DNA of 64,000 nt from Rheinheimera sp. 1928-s (GCF_029269265.1 NZ_JARIXP010000005.1:353028-417027), one strand, 5' to 3'; shown: positions 24,807-33,208, counted from the first letter of the stretch. The notes: a model not told the origin generated them from the sequence alone. Translations and numbers: made by a program.

Positions 24807-26003
24807 TCACGGTGCTTTTGATGCACAGTGCTTTAGCCACAGACTTAAAACTAAGGTCAGCATAAACATCAGTAAGGAACCTGACACTACCCCATTCCAG
24901 CCCCACTGCTGCCAAAAGGGTGACAGATACAAGCCACCAGTGCTAGCACCCAGATAATAAAACACCAGATACAAAGCACTGGCACTGGCTTTGGCTTTCA
25001 CCGCCTGTTGATTGACCCAGCTGCTGGCCAGCGAATGGCAAAGAAAAAAGCCAAAGGCACTGATAAAAAATCCAAACACAATCAAAGGCAAGGCATTAAA
25101 AACTGTCAGCACTGTGCCCAGCATCATAATGGCAATCCCCAGCGCCATCCCCAAAGCAGGATGAATTCGCTGCCCCACTTTGCCGGATAAAGCAGAACCT
25201 ACAGTGCCGGTTAAATAGGTAATAAATAGCAAACCTATCCAACCGCTTGATAACAAATAGGGCGCATCAGACAAGCGGAAAGCGACAAAAGTGTACTGAT
25301 TTAAAAAGATAAAAAAGTTAAGGCCACCAATCAGATAGGTCAGCAACAAAGTTTTCTGACGCAAATGAAACCAGTTATCCGACATGGCTTGTTTGAGCTG
25401 AAACGGCTGCTTTTGAAAATAGGCGGATTTAGGTAAATAACGCCAGACCAGATAAGTACAAAGCACACTGCCCAACCCCATAGGCCAGAATACCCATTGC
25501 CAGTGATTCATTTCCGCAAACCAGCCTGACAATAAACGCCCGCTAATACCGCCCAACGAATTGGCACTGATGTAATAGCCGACAGCCACCACCATGGCCA
25601 TTTTACTGAACTCTTCGCCCATATAAGCAATAGCAATAGCGGGTAGTCCACCTAAACAAAAACCCTGCAAAGCACGCAGCACTAAAAGTGACTGATAAGA
25701 CTCTACTTGAGTCAGCGCCAGCGTACTGAGCGCCATGCCGCCCAGGCTCCAGAGTAATAAAGTACGCCGCCCATAAGAATCCGACAAAGCCCCATACACT
25801 AATAAAGACAAGCCTAACGCCAGTGTACCTATGGCGTAGCTCCAGCTGGTTTGCAGTGGGGTCAGTTGAAATTCGCGGCTTAACAAAGGCAACAAAGGCT
25901 GCAGCATATGCAGGTTGGCAAACACAAATACAGCGGCCAGACAAAGCGCAAAACTGGCGGCATAAAAAGCGGGTGTGTTTTTTTCAATCATATGGGCAAT
26001 CAT
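24807..26003 (-). CDS. MFS transporter, YnfM/arabinose-efflux type
   Basis: About 398 residues from ATG 26003 (ATG 25991 is an alternative; neither has a clear ribosome-binding site). Twelve predicted membrane spans. The loop 2-3 signature LSDSYGRRTLLLW marks the major facilitator superfamily, and RALQGFCLGGLPAIAIAYM in TM4 together with the overall pattern resembles E. coli YnfM and related drug:H+ antiporters. It exports small molecules with the proton gradient; the substrate is unknown. It lies 198 bases upstream of the ABC-F gene on the same strand; the gap suggests separate promoters. Confidence 0.75.
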   Translation of the reverse strand: MIAHMIEKNTPAFYAASFALCLAAVFVFANLHMLQPLLPLLSREFQLTPLQTSWSYAIGTLALGLSLLVYGALSDSYGRRTLLLWSLGGMALSTLALTQVESYQSLLVLRALQGFCLGGLPAIAIAYMGEEFSKMAMVVAVGYYISANSLGGISGRLLSGWFAEMNHWQWVFWPMGLGSVLCTYLVWRYLPKSAYFQKQPFQLKQAMSDNWFHLRQKTLLLTYLIGGLNFFIFLNQYTFVAFRLSDAPYLLSSGWIGLLFITYLTGTVGSALSGKVGQRIHPALGMALGIAIMMLGTVLTVFNALPLIVFGFFISAFGFFLCHSLASSWVNQQAVKAKASASALYLVFYYLGASTGGLYLSPFWQQWGWNGVVSGSLLMFMLTLVLSLWLKHCASKAP

Positions 26004-26133
26004 CAACACAACTGAGCCCAAAATTCAGGCTCACAAAAGATGGCTCAGTATACAGCTCTTCCTATTACTTTTACTTTGTTTTAATTCAAGAAAGATGGCT
26101 TAAAGCTGTTCTGATAGCAGGGCTGTAGATCAA

Positions 26134-26155
26134 GGTCAGAGCTTAAGCTCTGACC
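26134..26155. repeat. 22-base perfect palindrome at the paeA stop codon
   Basis: GGTCAGAGCTT and its mirror AAGCTCTGACC form an uninterrupted palindrome that contains the paeA stop codon and last codons. The GGTCAGA/TCTGACC core is shared with the palindromes at 20156 and 57725. Confidence 0.7.
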
Positions 26156-27449
26156 CATCTTCTGCGACTTTGACCTTAGTCACCAGCAACTGGTCAATTT
26201 TGTAGCTATCGATATCGACCACTTCAAACTTGTAGCCCTGAAAGATCACAAAGTCGGTGCGTTTCGGAATTTTACGCAGCATATACATCATAAAACCGGC
26301 AATAGTTTCGTAGTTTTCGTCATCCGGAAAGCTGTCGATATCAAAGACCCGCATCACATCATCCAGTGGCGTTAACCCCTCAACCAGCCAGGACGCTTCA
26401 TCACGCTGTACTATTTGTTCTTCATCCGAATTGACCAGCTCACCCATCACAATGCTCATCACATCTTTCAGCGTGACCATACCTACAGTTAAGGCGTATT
26501 CGTTCAGCACTACGGCAAAGTCGATACCGCTGGATTTAAAATGCGCCAGCACTTCGTACAACGATAAGGAATCCGGCACTATTAAAGGCGTATGGATCAT
26601 GCCTTCCTTGAGTAAGTTAATAGGCTGCTGATGTAACACCTGCATCAGAATATCGCGGCTGTCAACATAGCCCACTACTTTATCCAGGCTGTCATCACAG
26701 ACAATAAATTTGGCGTGGGGATGTTCGGCAATTTTGTTTTTAATGCTGTCTGCTGTTTCTTTTAAATTGAAGTAAATTAAGCTTTCGCGTGCTGTCATCG
26801 CTGAGGTGACAGTGCGGGAGTCCATATCAAACACATTTTCCAGCAAGGTACGTTCCTGCTGCTGCAATACGCCCGCCTGAGCGCCTTCATCCATCATGGC
26901 CACTATATCTTCTGGTGTAATTTGATCGATACGCTGCATCGGTACGTTAAAGAGTTTAAATACCAGATTGGCTAAGCTGTTAAAAAACCAGACCAGAGGT
27001 TTAAAAATAACCAGCATCAGTAATACAAGATTCACCACTGAAATGGCGACTTTTTCCGGCGATAACATCGCCAGCCGCTTTGGCATTAAATCGGCAAACA
27101 GAATAAATAATGCAGTAACAAAAAACACCGACAAACCAAAAGCTATACCTTCGTTGGCGGGGCTTTCAAAAAATAAATTCAGGAAACTTAGGATATAAGG
27201 GGTAAACGCAGCCTCACCTAAAATGCCACCTAATATAGCCACCGCATTTAAGCCAATCTGGGCTATGGTGAAAAAGCTACCGGGGTTGGATTGCAACTGC
27301 AATACCAGAGCAGCGCGGGGTTCACCGTCCGACGCCAGTTGTTTTAAACGAATTTTGCGTGAAGCAGCTAAAGCTATTTCGGACATGGAAAAGAAGGCAC
27401 TGGCACTGATCAGTAACAACATAATCAGTAAATTTTCTAGCAGGGACAT
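26136..27449 (-). CDS. paeA: PaeA (YtfL) polyamine export protein, CNNM/CorC family
   Basis: 437 residues closely resembling E. coli YtfL/PaeA from end to end. The N-terminal DUF21 membrane domain (about 1-195) starts with SASAFFSMSEIALAASRKIR and holds NPGSFFTIAQIGLNAVAILG. Then come a CBS pair (about 205-335) with SRTVTSAMTARESL and NEYALTVGMVTLKDVMSIV, and a CorC_HlyC domain ending FEVVDIDSYKIDQLLVTKVK. In enteric bacteria PaeA exports cadaverine and putrescine and protects stationary cells from polyamine stress. Single gene; its end forms a perfect palindrome and the divergent neighbour starts 151 bases upstream. Confidence 0.85.
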   Translation of the reverse strand: MSLLENLLIMLLLISASAFFSMSEIALAASRKIRLKQLASDGEPRAALVLQLQSNPGSFFTIAQIGLNAVAILGGILGEAAFTPYILSFLNLFFESPANEGIAFGLSVFFVTALFILFADLMPKRLAMLSPEKVAISVVNLVLLMLVIFKPLVWFFNSLANLVFKLFNVPMQRIDQITPEDIVAMMDEGAQAGVLQQQERTLLENVFDMDSRTVTSAMTARESLIYFNLKETADSIKNKIAEHPHAKFIVCDDSLDKVVGYVDSRDILMQVLHQQPINLLKEGMIHTPLIVPDSLSLYEVLAHFKSSGIDFAVVLNEYALTVGMVTLKDVMSIVMGELVNSDEEQIVQRDEASWLVEGLTPLDDVMRVFDIDSFPDDENYETIAGFMMYMLRKIPKRTDFVIFQGYKFEVVDIDSYKIDQLLVTKVKVAEDGSELKL

Positions 27450-27599
27450 AAAATCACTCTTTGTTTCAACTGGCTTTACACTATCGAAAAGCCATCAGGT
27501 TTTAATGAAAATCACTATACCGCTTGTCAGTATACGACTTAAACTGTGTTTTCCCAGCATAAGCCTTTAAAAAATGTTTAAATTTGAACCAGTTACCCT

Positions 27600-28385
27600 A
27601 TGTCAGATTTAGTACCACGCATCCAGCACGCTTATTTTCGTAACGGCCCGGAGCATAGATCCGGCGCCGACGTCAGCTTTTTGGACATCGTAAAAATTTT
27701 TGGTTTCCAAAGTATTAAAATCGGCCGCTGGGTCACGGCAGCCGAACAACAATTGGCTGCTAACCTGTTTTTTGACGCCTTATCCGACCTGATGCTGCTG
27801 TTACAGGTGCCAGAGCAAGTGATTTCACTGAATCAAAGCCTGAGCCTGAATTTTGGCATTGGCGGTCAGCAAGGCAGCTGCGCTTTTTATCAGCCGCAAG
27901 GGCGTTTACTGGCTTTGGCTAAAAACGCCGGGGGTGGCAGTTTGGCGCATGAGTGGTTCCATGCCTTTGACCATTATATTTGCAGCAAATTATTCAGCGA
28001 CGAGCTTCCGTCTTCGGCTTTTGCCAGCTCGAGCTGGCTAACAAATGCGGCTGTCGCCCCTCACCCATTGAATCAGTATCTGGATCACAGTTTTGCCACG
28101 CTGTTTTTATCCGCCGACTGCGCTGAATCAAACAGCTATGTCAAAACCTCCGCCGCTTTTGATCAAAGCCATGGCATTTATTATTACGCCAAACCGGAGG
28201 AACTGGCAGCACGGGCTTTTGAACATATGCTGCAACAACAATCATTGAAAAATAGTTTTCTGGTCAGCGGCACCTTAAAAAGCAAAGCGGCTAAAGCGGG
28301 CTTATACCCAAACTCCGCTTTGTCCGCACTATTAGCCCAACACTGGCTTGGCTATTTTTCTTTGCTCGGCCGCGCACTGCGTTAA
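27600..28385 (+). CDS. CLCA_X-type protein with an HExxH metallopeptidase-like motif
   Basis: 261 residues, apparently cytoplasmic (no signal peptide). The N-terminal part reads FRNGPEHRSGADVSFLDIVK, followed by FGFQSIKIGRWVTAAEQQLA. A zinc-binding type motif His117-Glu118-Trp-Phe-His121 (LAHEWFHAFDHY) is the clearest functional sign. A later KPEELAARAFEHML supplies an acidic residue that could be the third metal ligand. The layout matches what I recall as CLCA_X or LPD1-like proteins of Alteromonadales. A peptidase role is inferred from the motif only and no substrate is known. It is divergent from paeA. Confidence 0.6.
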   Translation: MSDLVPRIQHAYFRNGPEHRSGADVSFLDIVKIFGFQSIKIGRWVTAAEQQLAANLFFDALSDLMLLLQVPEQVISLNQSLSLNFGIGGQQGSCAFYQPQGRLLALAKNAGGGSLAHEWFHAFDHYICSKLFSDELPSSAFASSSWLTNAAVAPHPLNQYLDHSFATLFLSADCAESNSYVKTSAAFDQSHGIYYYAKPEELAARAFEHMLQQQSLKNSFLVSGTLKSKAAKAGLYPNSALSALLAQHWLGYFSLLGRALR

Positions 28386-28477
28386 GTTCTGTTGTCCGTA
28401 AAAGCCATGGCACAAAAATTGAAGAGCATCCTGTACTCAGCAAATACTGACAGTATTTTGACCAAAGGAGCGTAACG

Positions 28478-28735
28478 ATGAGCACAACATGGCGCACAGA
28501 GCAACTACGTCGTTTGAATCAGACAATGAAAGCCATAGAGATATTGGCTGAACATCCTGATTTAACGGTAATTTATCAAGGAAAAGCCTGGAGCTATCGT
28601 GATTTACTTGAGCTATCTGTCAGAATATTCAGGCTGGCCAGACAAGAAGGTTTTGATGTGCAGGCCTTTGAATTATGGTTTGCTAAAGATGCGGAACTAT
28701 TTGCACATTATGGTCTGGAATGGCGGGTAGGTTGA
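28478..28735 (+). CDS. Hypothetical 85-aa protein
   Basis: A short protein with a strong ribosome-binding site (AAAGGAG, seven bases before the ATG). It is mainly helical, without signal peptide or membrane span: RRLNQTMKAIEILAEHPDL, then YQGKAWSYRDLLELSVRIF, then a Trp-containing C-terminus (YGLEWRVG). I recognise no family. It stands 92 bases after the metallopeptidase-like gene in the same direction. Function unknown. Confidence 0.65.
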   Translation: MSTTWRTEQLRRLNQTMKAIEILAEHPDLTVIYQGKAWSYRDLLELSVRIFRLARQEGFDVQAFELWFAKDAELFAHYGLEWRVG

Positions 28736-28812
28736 AGCTGTTTAGCGACGAAGATCAGCAAGCCAATTGCTGGCCTGCTGATCATCATTACACAAACAGC
28801 CAGACAGAATCC

Positions 28813-29064
28813 TTATTGATCATTCTTCTCTGCAATTTTCTGCAGGTTTTCATGGATCTTAAATAAAACAATAAGCAGCTCGCACCAAATACGGGCACCA
28901 ACAGCCCCCCCAATCAAAATACCTAATCCAGCCAGAAACCCACCACCATAATCGGAAAACATTGCGCCTAAACCACTGAATACAGCAACAGCCAATAAGA
29001 TCCAATACACCACAGTAATAATTTTTGGCGTTAACATGGCGTCAAAGAAGAATATGTTTTTCAT
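28813..29064 (-). CDS. DUF4282-family small membrane protein
   Basis: 83 residues beginning MKNIFFFDAMLTPKIITVVY. Two membrane spans (about 13-32 and 40-60) are joined by a Gly-rich turn, and an Arg-x-Trp-Cys-Glu-Leu motif (RIWCELLIVLFKIHENLQ) leads into a short cytoplasmic helix. The FFD-x(2)-(L/I)TPKII start and the R-(I)-x-CELLIVLFKI-x-ENL end are the DUF4282 signature. These small inner-membrane proteins have no known function to me. AAAAGGACTTCATA precedes the ATG and supplies a ribosome-binding site. Confidence 0.75.
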   Translation of the reverse strand: MKNIFFFDAMLTPKIITVVYWILLAVAVFSGLGAMFSDYGGGFLAGLGILIGGAVGARIWCELLIVLFKIHENLQKIAEKNDQ

Positions 29065-29335
29065 TATGAAGTCCTTTTATTCATATGTTATCCCGGAATT
29101 CCTGCGGCCATTGCTCAAGCAACATCGGGATCAGATGTCAGTTCCGAATGAACTAACTTGTTTTAAAGTAATAAAAAAGCTGATTTATTTCAATGGCGTT
29201 GTTGGGCAGATGTTTGGATAAGGGCTCAGCACAAACCAGATGCCCTACAGCGATGTTAAGTGAATAAACACGACTCAAAATATTGTATCATCGCTCCTTT
29301 AAAGCATTATTTAACTCTACAAGTGAACCGTCTCA

Positions 29336-30034
29336 ATGTGGCTGAATGAACAGCAAATCACCAGTACTGCGATCCGCGCTTATCGAAAGACTTTATTGCA
29401 CTCCAGTCCCAATCATATCGTGATTGATCATTTATTTGATCACAACAAACTCGCTGAAGTAATTCATGTTTTGCAGCAAGAACAGCATTGGAAAACCCAA
29501 AAACATAGCTACTCTGCTTTATATGTGAATGATGAAAAATGGCAAAAAACTCCCGACACCCAACGTTTTGTGCAGAGAGATCTTTGGGACCGCTCCGCGC
29601 TTTCTGCTGACGAAAGTCCTTCATCAGCTATAGCTCATCAGTTTTTGTCATATATACGTGGCGATGAATTTATGTCTTTGTTATCACGTATCTTTCGTGT
29701 GCAGATAACAGATATAAACGTAGCGAAACCAGAGATTAATACTAATTATTTTCGCTTAAGTGCCAACGATTTTGTCAATCAACACGCGGATGATTCACCG
29801 GGCAGAGAAATTTGTATGCTGCTTTATTTAAATAAAGACTGGCAGCACGATCAGGGTGGTGAACTGGTGTTTATGGGGAAGGATGATACACCCGTGACTA
29901 TAGCGCCTTTATACAACCGCTGCGTGTTGTTTGATCCGTCATCAGAGGGCTCTGAGCACTGGGTAAAGGCCGTGACTAGTGAAGGTGCCACTGCGTATCG
30001 CTATAACGTGACTAGTTGGTATTGGTCTGAGTGA
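29336..30034 (+). CDS. 2-oxoglutarate/Fe(II)-dependent oxygenase (prolyl 4-hydroxylase-like)
   Basis: 232 residues, cytoplasmic. A double-stranded beta-helix core has the iron facial triad His150-x-Asp152 (NQHADDSPGR) and a distal His near 208 (GSEHWVKAV), followed by an Arg near 222 (AYRYNVTSW) that would hold 2-oxoglutarate. MLLYLNKDWQHDQGGELVFM is the usual mid-domain segment of 2OG-Fe(II) prolyl 4-hydroxylase-like enzymes. It presumably hydroxylates a protein or small molecule; the substrate is unknown. Single gene. A dense set of hairpins and tRNA-Ser-like repeats follows 23 bases after its stop. Confidence 0.75.
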   Translation: MWLNEQQITSTAIRAYRKTLLHSSPNHIVIDHLFDHNKLAEVIHVLQQEQHWKTQKHSYSALYVNDEKWQKTPDTQRFVQRDLWDRSALSADESPSSAIAHQFLSYIRGDEFMSLLSRIFRVQITDINVAKPEINTNYFRLSANDFVNQHADDSPGREICMLLYLNKDWQHDQGGELVFMGKDDTPVTIAPLYNRCVLFDPSSEGSEHWVKAVTSEGATAYRYNVTSWYWSE

Positions 30035-30057
30035 TGATTTTGGTTAAACAAAGGAGG

Positions 30058-30261
30058 TCGAACCCAATCCTCGCTCTCCGGTTTAAATGAAAAAGCCCCG
30101 AACTTTCGTTCGTGACAGCAGCACCTCGGGATTATTCCGGGCATCCTGCCCTCCACCCCTTCGGGGCCGCGCTAAAGCGCGTTCCGGTTTGCTCCCGGCA
30201 AACCGGTCGAACTAAGGGTTCGAACCAAATCCTCGCTCTCCGGGTTAAATGAAAAAGGCCC
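30058..30261 (+). repeat. Two direct repeats resembling a tRNA-Ser 3' end plus terminator, with five hairpins between
   Basis: A 42-base unit occurs at 30058-30099 and 30220-30261 with three differences. Each starts TCGAACC, contains ATCCTCGCTCTCCGG and ends TTAAATGAAAAAG plus a C-rich stem. Read on the opposite strand the units resemble the real tRNA-Ser 3' end together with its TTTTTCATTTAA flank. Between them lie consecutive perfect hairpins: CGAAC/GTTCG, GGGC/GCCC, CCCC/GGGG, GCGC/GCGC and CCGGTTTGC/GCAAACCGG. An outer pair GCCCCGAA (30095) / TTCGGGGC (30160) encloses the first three. Confidence 0.7.
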
Positions 30262-30284
30262 ACGCTTTTGGCGTGGGCCTTTTT
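30252..30284. terminator. Bidirectional terminator after tRNA-Ser
   Basis: Stem AAAAAGGCCCACGC/GCGTGGGCCTTTTT around a TTTTG loop. On the minus strand it ends the tRNA-Ser transcript ten bases after CCA; on the plus strand it ends anything reading through from the oxygenase gene. Confidence 0.8.
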
Positions 30285-30293
30285 CATTTAATC

Positions 30294-30383
30294 TGGCGGA
30301 GAGAGAGGGATTCGAACCCTCGTTAGGGATTAACCTAAACACACTTTCCAGGCGTGCGCCTTCAGCCACTCAGCCATCTCTCC
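30294..30383 (-). tRNA. tRNA-Ser (GGA)
   Basis: Ninety bases with encoded CCA. The acceptor stem is GGAGAGA/TCTCTCC, the anticodon stem CACGC/GTGTG carries loop CTGGAAA (anticodon GGA), the long variable arm is typical of serine, and the T arm is GAGGG TTCGAAT CCCTC. Confidence 0.95.
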
Positions 30384-30408
30384 GGGGCTTGCTACAGCAA
30401 GCGCGGCT

Positions 30409-30437
30409 ATCCTATTGAAAATCACCGCGCCGTGCAA
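30409..30437 (-). promoter_or_regulatory. Promoter of tRNA-Ser
   Basis: -35 TTGCAC (30437-30432) and -10 TAGGAT (30414-30409) with a 17-base spacer, followed by the GC-rich stretch GCCGCGC usual for stringently controlled stable-RNA promoters. Confidence 0.7.
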
Positions 30438-30498
30438 CAGTTAAATACATAAGCCTGTTTTTTTGCTGGAATTTTCAGCAACTATGACCAACGAAACC

Positions 30499-31557
30499 TT
30501 AGGCGTTGCCTTTTACCGGCATTTGCGCTGATTTTGCAAAGTTCAGCATTCGATCCAGCGGGATCAACGCCTGCTCGCGTAAATCGGCATCAACAAAAAT
30601 TTCGTGGCCTTCAGATTGCAGCAGAGCGTCCTCAATCGCCTTCAGACCGTTCATCGCCATCCACGGGCAATGAGCGCAGCTGCGGCATGTTGCGCCGTTA
30701 CCGCCCGTTGGGGCTTCGATAAAGGTCTTATCTGGCATAGCCTGTTGCATCTTATAGAAAATGCCCCTGTCTGTTGCCACGATAAAGGTGTCATTTGGCA
30801 TAGTCTGGCTGGCTTTGATCAACTGACTGGTCGAGCCTACTGCATCGGCCAAATCAACCACGTTGGCAGGTGATTCAGGGTGAACCAGCACAGCTGCGTT
30901 TGGATATTGCTTCTTAAGCTCCACCAGCGCTTTGGCTTTAAACTCATCATGCACAATACAGGCGCCCTGCCACAACAGCATGTCGGCTCCGGTTTGTTTT
31001 TGTACATAAGCACCAAGGTGACGATCAGGGCCCCACAGGATCTTTTTACCTTCGCTGTCTAAGTGCTCTACCACATCCAGGGCGATAGACGAGGTCACCA
31101 CCCAATCAGCGCGGGCTTTTACCGCAGCGGAGGTATTGGCGTAGACCACGACAACACGGTCAGGGTGCTCGTCGCAAAAGGCGCTGAAGGCATCAGCGGG
31201 GCAACCTAAGTCCAACGAGCAAGTAGCATCGAGCGTCGGCATTAGTACAGTCTTTTCCGGGTTCAGAATTTTGGCGGTTTCACCCATAAACTTCACACCG
31301 GCCACTATGAGCGTTTTAGCTGAATGCTTATTGCCAAAACGTGCCATCTCCAGCGAGTCAGACACACAACCGCCCGTCTCTTCAGCGAGCGCTTGAATTT
31401 CAGGGTCTGTGTAATAGTGTGCAACTAATACAGCATCACGTTGCTGTAATAAAAGCTTGATACGTTCCTTGTAGGCAGCTTTTTGATCCGCATTTAACGG
31501 CAAAGGTTTTTTCGGGAATACAAAGTCAAGTTCGTTGAAGTGCAGTGCTTGATCCAT
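30499..31557 (-). CDS. nadA: Quinolinate synthase A
   Basis: About 352 residues from ATG 31557 ([14 protein letters not shown]); a GTG nine bases further upstream is also possible. NadA condenses iminoaspartate with dihydroxyacetone phosphate to quinolinate in de novo NAD synthesis, in the cytosol, using a [4Fe-4S] cluster. Visible family segments are [34 protein letters not shown], the cysteine-bearing [24 protein letters not shown], and the C-terminal [14 protein letters not shown]; the cluster is bound by three of these cysteines. Length fits the family. nadB is not in the window. It is transcribed alone between tRNA-Lys and tRNA-Ser genes. Confidence 0.95.
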   Translation of the reverse strand: MDQALHFNELDFVFPKKPLPLNADQKAAYKERIKLLLQQRDAVLVAHYYTDPEIQALAEETGGCVSDSLEMARFGNKHSAKTLIVAGVKFMGETAKILNPEKTVLMPTLDATCSLDLGCPADAFSAFCDEHPDRVVVVYANTSAAVKARADWVVTSSIALDVVEHLDSEGKKILWGPDRHLGAYVQKQTGADMLLWQGACIVHDEFKAKALVELKKQYPNAAVLVHPESPANVVDLADAVGSTSQLIKASQTMPNDTFIVATDRGIFYKMQQAMPDKTFIEAPTGGNGATCRSCAHCPWMAMNGLKAIEDALLQSEGHEIFVDADLREQALIPLDRMLNFAKSAQMPVKGNA

Positions 31558-31635
31558 AACGGCCACCCGGTTTTAAAAAGTGCGGCATTATACACAATAA
31601 TGATAGTAGGAAACACAAAGAAGGCGATGATTGCA

Positions 31636-31711
31636 TGGTGGGTCATGATGGATTCGAACCATCGACCAACGGATTAAAAGTCCGCTGCTCTACCAGCTGA
31701 GCTAATGACCC
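31636..31711 (-). tRNA. tRNA-Lys (TTT), copy 4 in transcription order
   Basis: 76 bases with encoded CCA; anticodon loop CTTTTAA. The T arm is the standard GATGG TTCGAAT CCATC. Confidence 0.95.
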
Positions 31712-31732
31712 ATGCAAGGAGAATCGAGAAAG

Positions 31733-31808
31733 TGGTGGGTCATGATGGATTCGAACCATCGACCAACGGATTAAAAGTCCGCTGCTCTACCAGCTGAGCT
31801 AATGACCC
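31733..31808 (-). tRNA. tRNA-Lys (TTT), copy 3 in transcription order
   Basis: 76 bases, identical in sequence to the copy at 31636, with the standard T arm (G53-C61). It is separated from that copy by 21 bases. Confidence 0.95.
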
Positions 31809-31825
31809 AAACAAGGGTATCGAAG

Positions 31826-31901
31826 TGGTGGGTCATGATGAATTCGAATCATCGACCAACGGATTAAAAGTCCGCTGCTCTACCAGCTGAGCTAATGACC
31901 C
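31826..31901 (-). tRNA. tRNA-Lys (TTT), copy 2, variant T stem
   Basis: 76 bases with the same anticodon and body, but the T arm is GATGA TTCGAAT TCATC. The near-invariant G53-C61 pair is replaced by A53-U61. Confidence 0.93.
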
Positions 31902-31928
31902 AGTTCGATACAAAAGTTTGCGCGGGAG

Positions 31929-32004
31929 TGGTGGGTCATGATGAATTCGAATCATCGACCAACGGATTAAAAGTCCGCTGCTCTACCAGCTGAGCTAATG
32001 ACCC
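31929..32004 (-). tRNA. tRNA-Lys (TTT), copy 1, variant T stem
   Basis: 76 bases, identical to the copy at 31826 and with the same A53-U61 T-stem pair. It is the promoter-proximal gene of the four-gene array. Confidence 0.93.
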
Positions 32005-32019
32005 CTGCCGCGGACGCAT

Positions 32020-32047
32020 ATCTTACTTATTTAAATTTCCAGTGCAA
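32020..32047 (-). promoter_or_regulatory. Promoter of the tRNA-Lys array
   Basis: -35 TTGCAC (32047-32042) and -10 TAAGAT (32025-32020) with a 16-base spacer, followed by a GC-rich discriminator (GCGTCCGCGGC). Confidence 0.65.
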
Positions 32048-32303
32048 CCAAAAATTACCAGAAAGGCCATTTTCTTTGTTCAACTGCTTAAAATGCCAGC
32101 ACAAAGCCAACACAAAGCCAACACAAAGAGAGTGGTCTGGTGAAAATAGAAACAGCGGTATTATTTATATACAGCAAAACTCCCGCTATTCGATCACTAC
32201 TGTGACGGCCAACTTTTATGTTTTGTGACATTCGTTAGTTACTTTTTACCAAAACAGAACTTCTGTGCCTGACTTTTTCAGCACCTTTGATTTCAGTATA
32301 AAT
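32048..32303. other. Intergenic stretch between the tRNA-Lys promoter and the cpoB terminator
   Basis: AT-rich, without a supported gene. It holds only the short tandem repeat at 32100-32128. Confidence 0.5.
32100..32128. repeat. 11-base tandem repeat CACAAAGCCAA
   Basis: Two full and one partial exact copies of CACAAAGCCAA in non-coding DNA between the tRNA-Lys promoter and the cpoB terminator. Probably a simple slippage repeat. Confidence 0.8.
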
Positions 32304-32331
32304 AAAAAACCCCGGCACTCTGGCCAGGGTC
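32304..32331 (-). terminator. Terminator of the tol-pal operon
   Basis: On the minus strand the stem CCCTGGC/GCCGGGG (one T-G pair) is followed by six T, 23 bases after the cpoB stop. It ends the ybgC-tolQRAB-pal-cpoB transcript. Confidence 0.7.
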
Positions 32332-32353
32332 TTCATTCAGAATTGCAATTCGC

Positions 32354-33208
32354 TTAGAGAGTCTCTAGCTTCGCCTTGGCTGCTTTTGCAGGTTTAGACT
32401 GAGGGTATTTGCTGACTAAAAGCTGATAAAACTGCTTGGCAGCAGCAACATCACCTTCTCGTTCGGCCAGTTGACCCAATTTAGCTAAAGAATCTGCTGC
32501 TTTAGCAGACTGCGGATACTGTGCCACCACACGTTCAAACTGGGCTTTGGCTTTCAACAGTTCGTTTTTAGTGAAAAACAACTGGCCTAACCAATAGTAA
32601 GAATTAGGAGCATAGCTGGAATCCGGGTAGGAGCGGACGAAATTCTCAAATGCAGGGATAGCTGCATCGTAGGCGCGATCTTTCAGCACCAGATTCACCG
32701 CACTTTCATAAGCATCACTTTCCGACGGGCTGCTCGACGCTGCAGCACTGTCTGTGGTTTCAGCAGTCTGGGTCTCACCACCATTCACTAAAGCAGCAGG
32801 GTTACCTATAGGCACCTGTTCAGTTGGTGTTGTTGGGGTGCTTGGCTGTGTCGGAGTGGCTGAAGTTGAACCAGAAGTGGCACTTGTGCCCAATCTTCGG
32901 TCAATTTCCTGATAAATATTGCGTTGTTGCTGCAATATTTCTTCTAATTTGTAGGAATGCATTTCAGTCACGCCACGCAATTCAGACACTTCGTCTAATA
33001 AAGCGGACACTTGCTGCTGCATCGCAACCTGAGCATTGGCTCTGGCCTCAACAATACGTTCCAGCGCAGCTATACGGTCAGCCGTGGAAGCGTATTTTGG
33101 AGTCTGGATAGCGCCACCGCCAGCGCGGGACAGATCGGCTACAGGAGCCGGATCTGCCCACGAGGCAATGCTGATAACAGAAAGCGCAGTAACTAAATAT
33201 TTTTTCAC
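32354..33208 (-). CDS. cpoB: Cell division coordinator CpoB (YbgF)
   Basis: 284 residues. A signal peptide (about 1-18, cut before DPAPVADLS) is followed by an N-terminal coiled coil that trimerises (about 40-110), a Ser/Thr/Pro-rich linker (about 110-160, TPTQPSTPTTPTEQV) and C-terminal TPR repeats (about 165-284: YESAVNLVLKDRAYDAAIPA, DSSYAPNSYYWLGQLFFTK, AKAADSLAKLGQLAEREGD). In E. coli CpoB links PBP1B/LpoB peptidoglycan synthesis with Tol-Pal constriction at the septum, acting in the periplasm and binding TolA. Last gene of the operon, 21 bases after pal. Confidence 0.95.
   Translation of the reverse strand: MKKYLVTALSVISIASWADPAPVADLSRAGGGAIQTPKYASTADRIAALERIVEARANAQVAMQQQVSALLDEVSELRGVTEMHSYKLEEILQQQRNIYQEIDRRLGTSATSGSTSATPTQPSTPTTPTEQVPIGNPAALVNGGETQTAETTDSAAASSSPSESDAYESAVNLVLKDRAYDAAIPAFENFVRSYPDSSYAPNSYYWLGQLFFTKNELLKAKAQFERVVAQYPQSAKAADSLAKLGQLAEREGDVAAAKQFYQLLVSKYPQSKPAKAAKAKLETL

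Noticed and set aside
31636-32004. The regular tRNA-Lys array as a CRISPR-like repeat
   Set aside because: The repeated unit is a complete tRNA gene with cloverleaf and CCA; the spacers are short and the repeats are 76 bases.
31998-32228. 76-codon frame starting inside tRNA-Lys
   Set aside because: It begins in a tRNA gene, crosses its promoter and has no ribosome-binding site.
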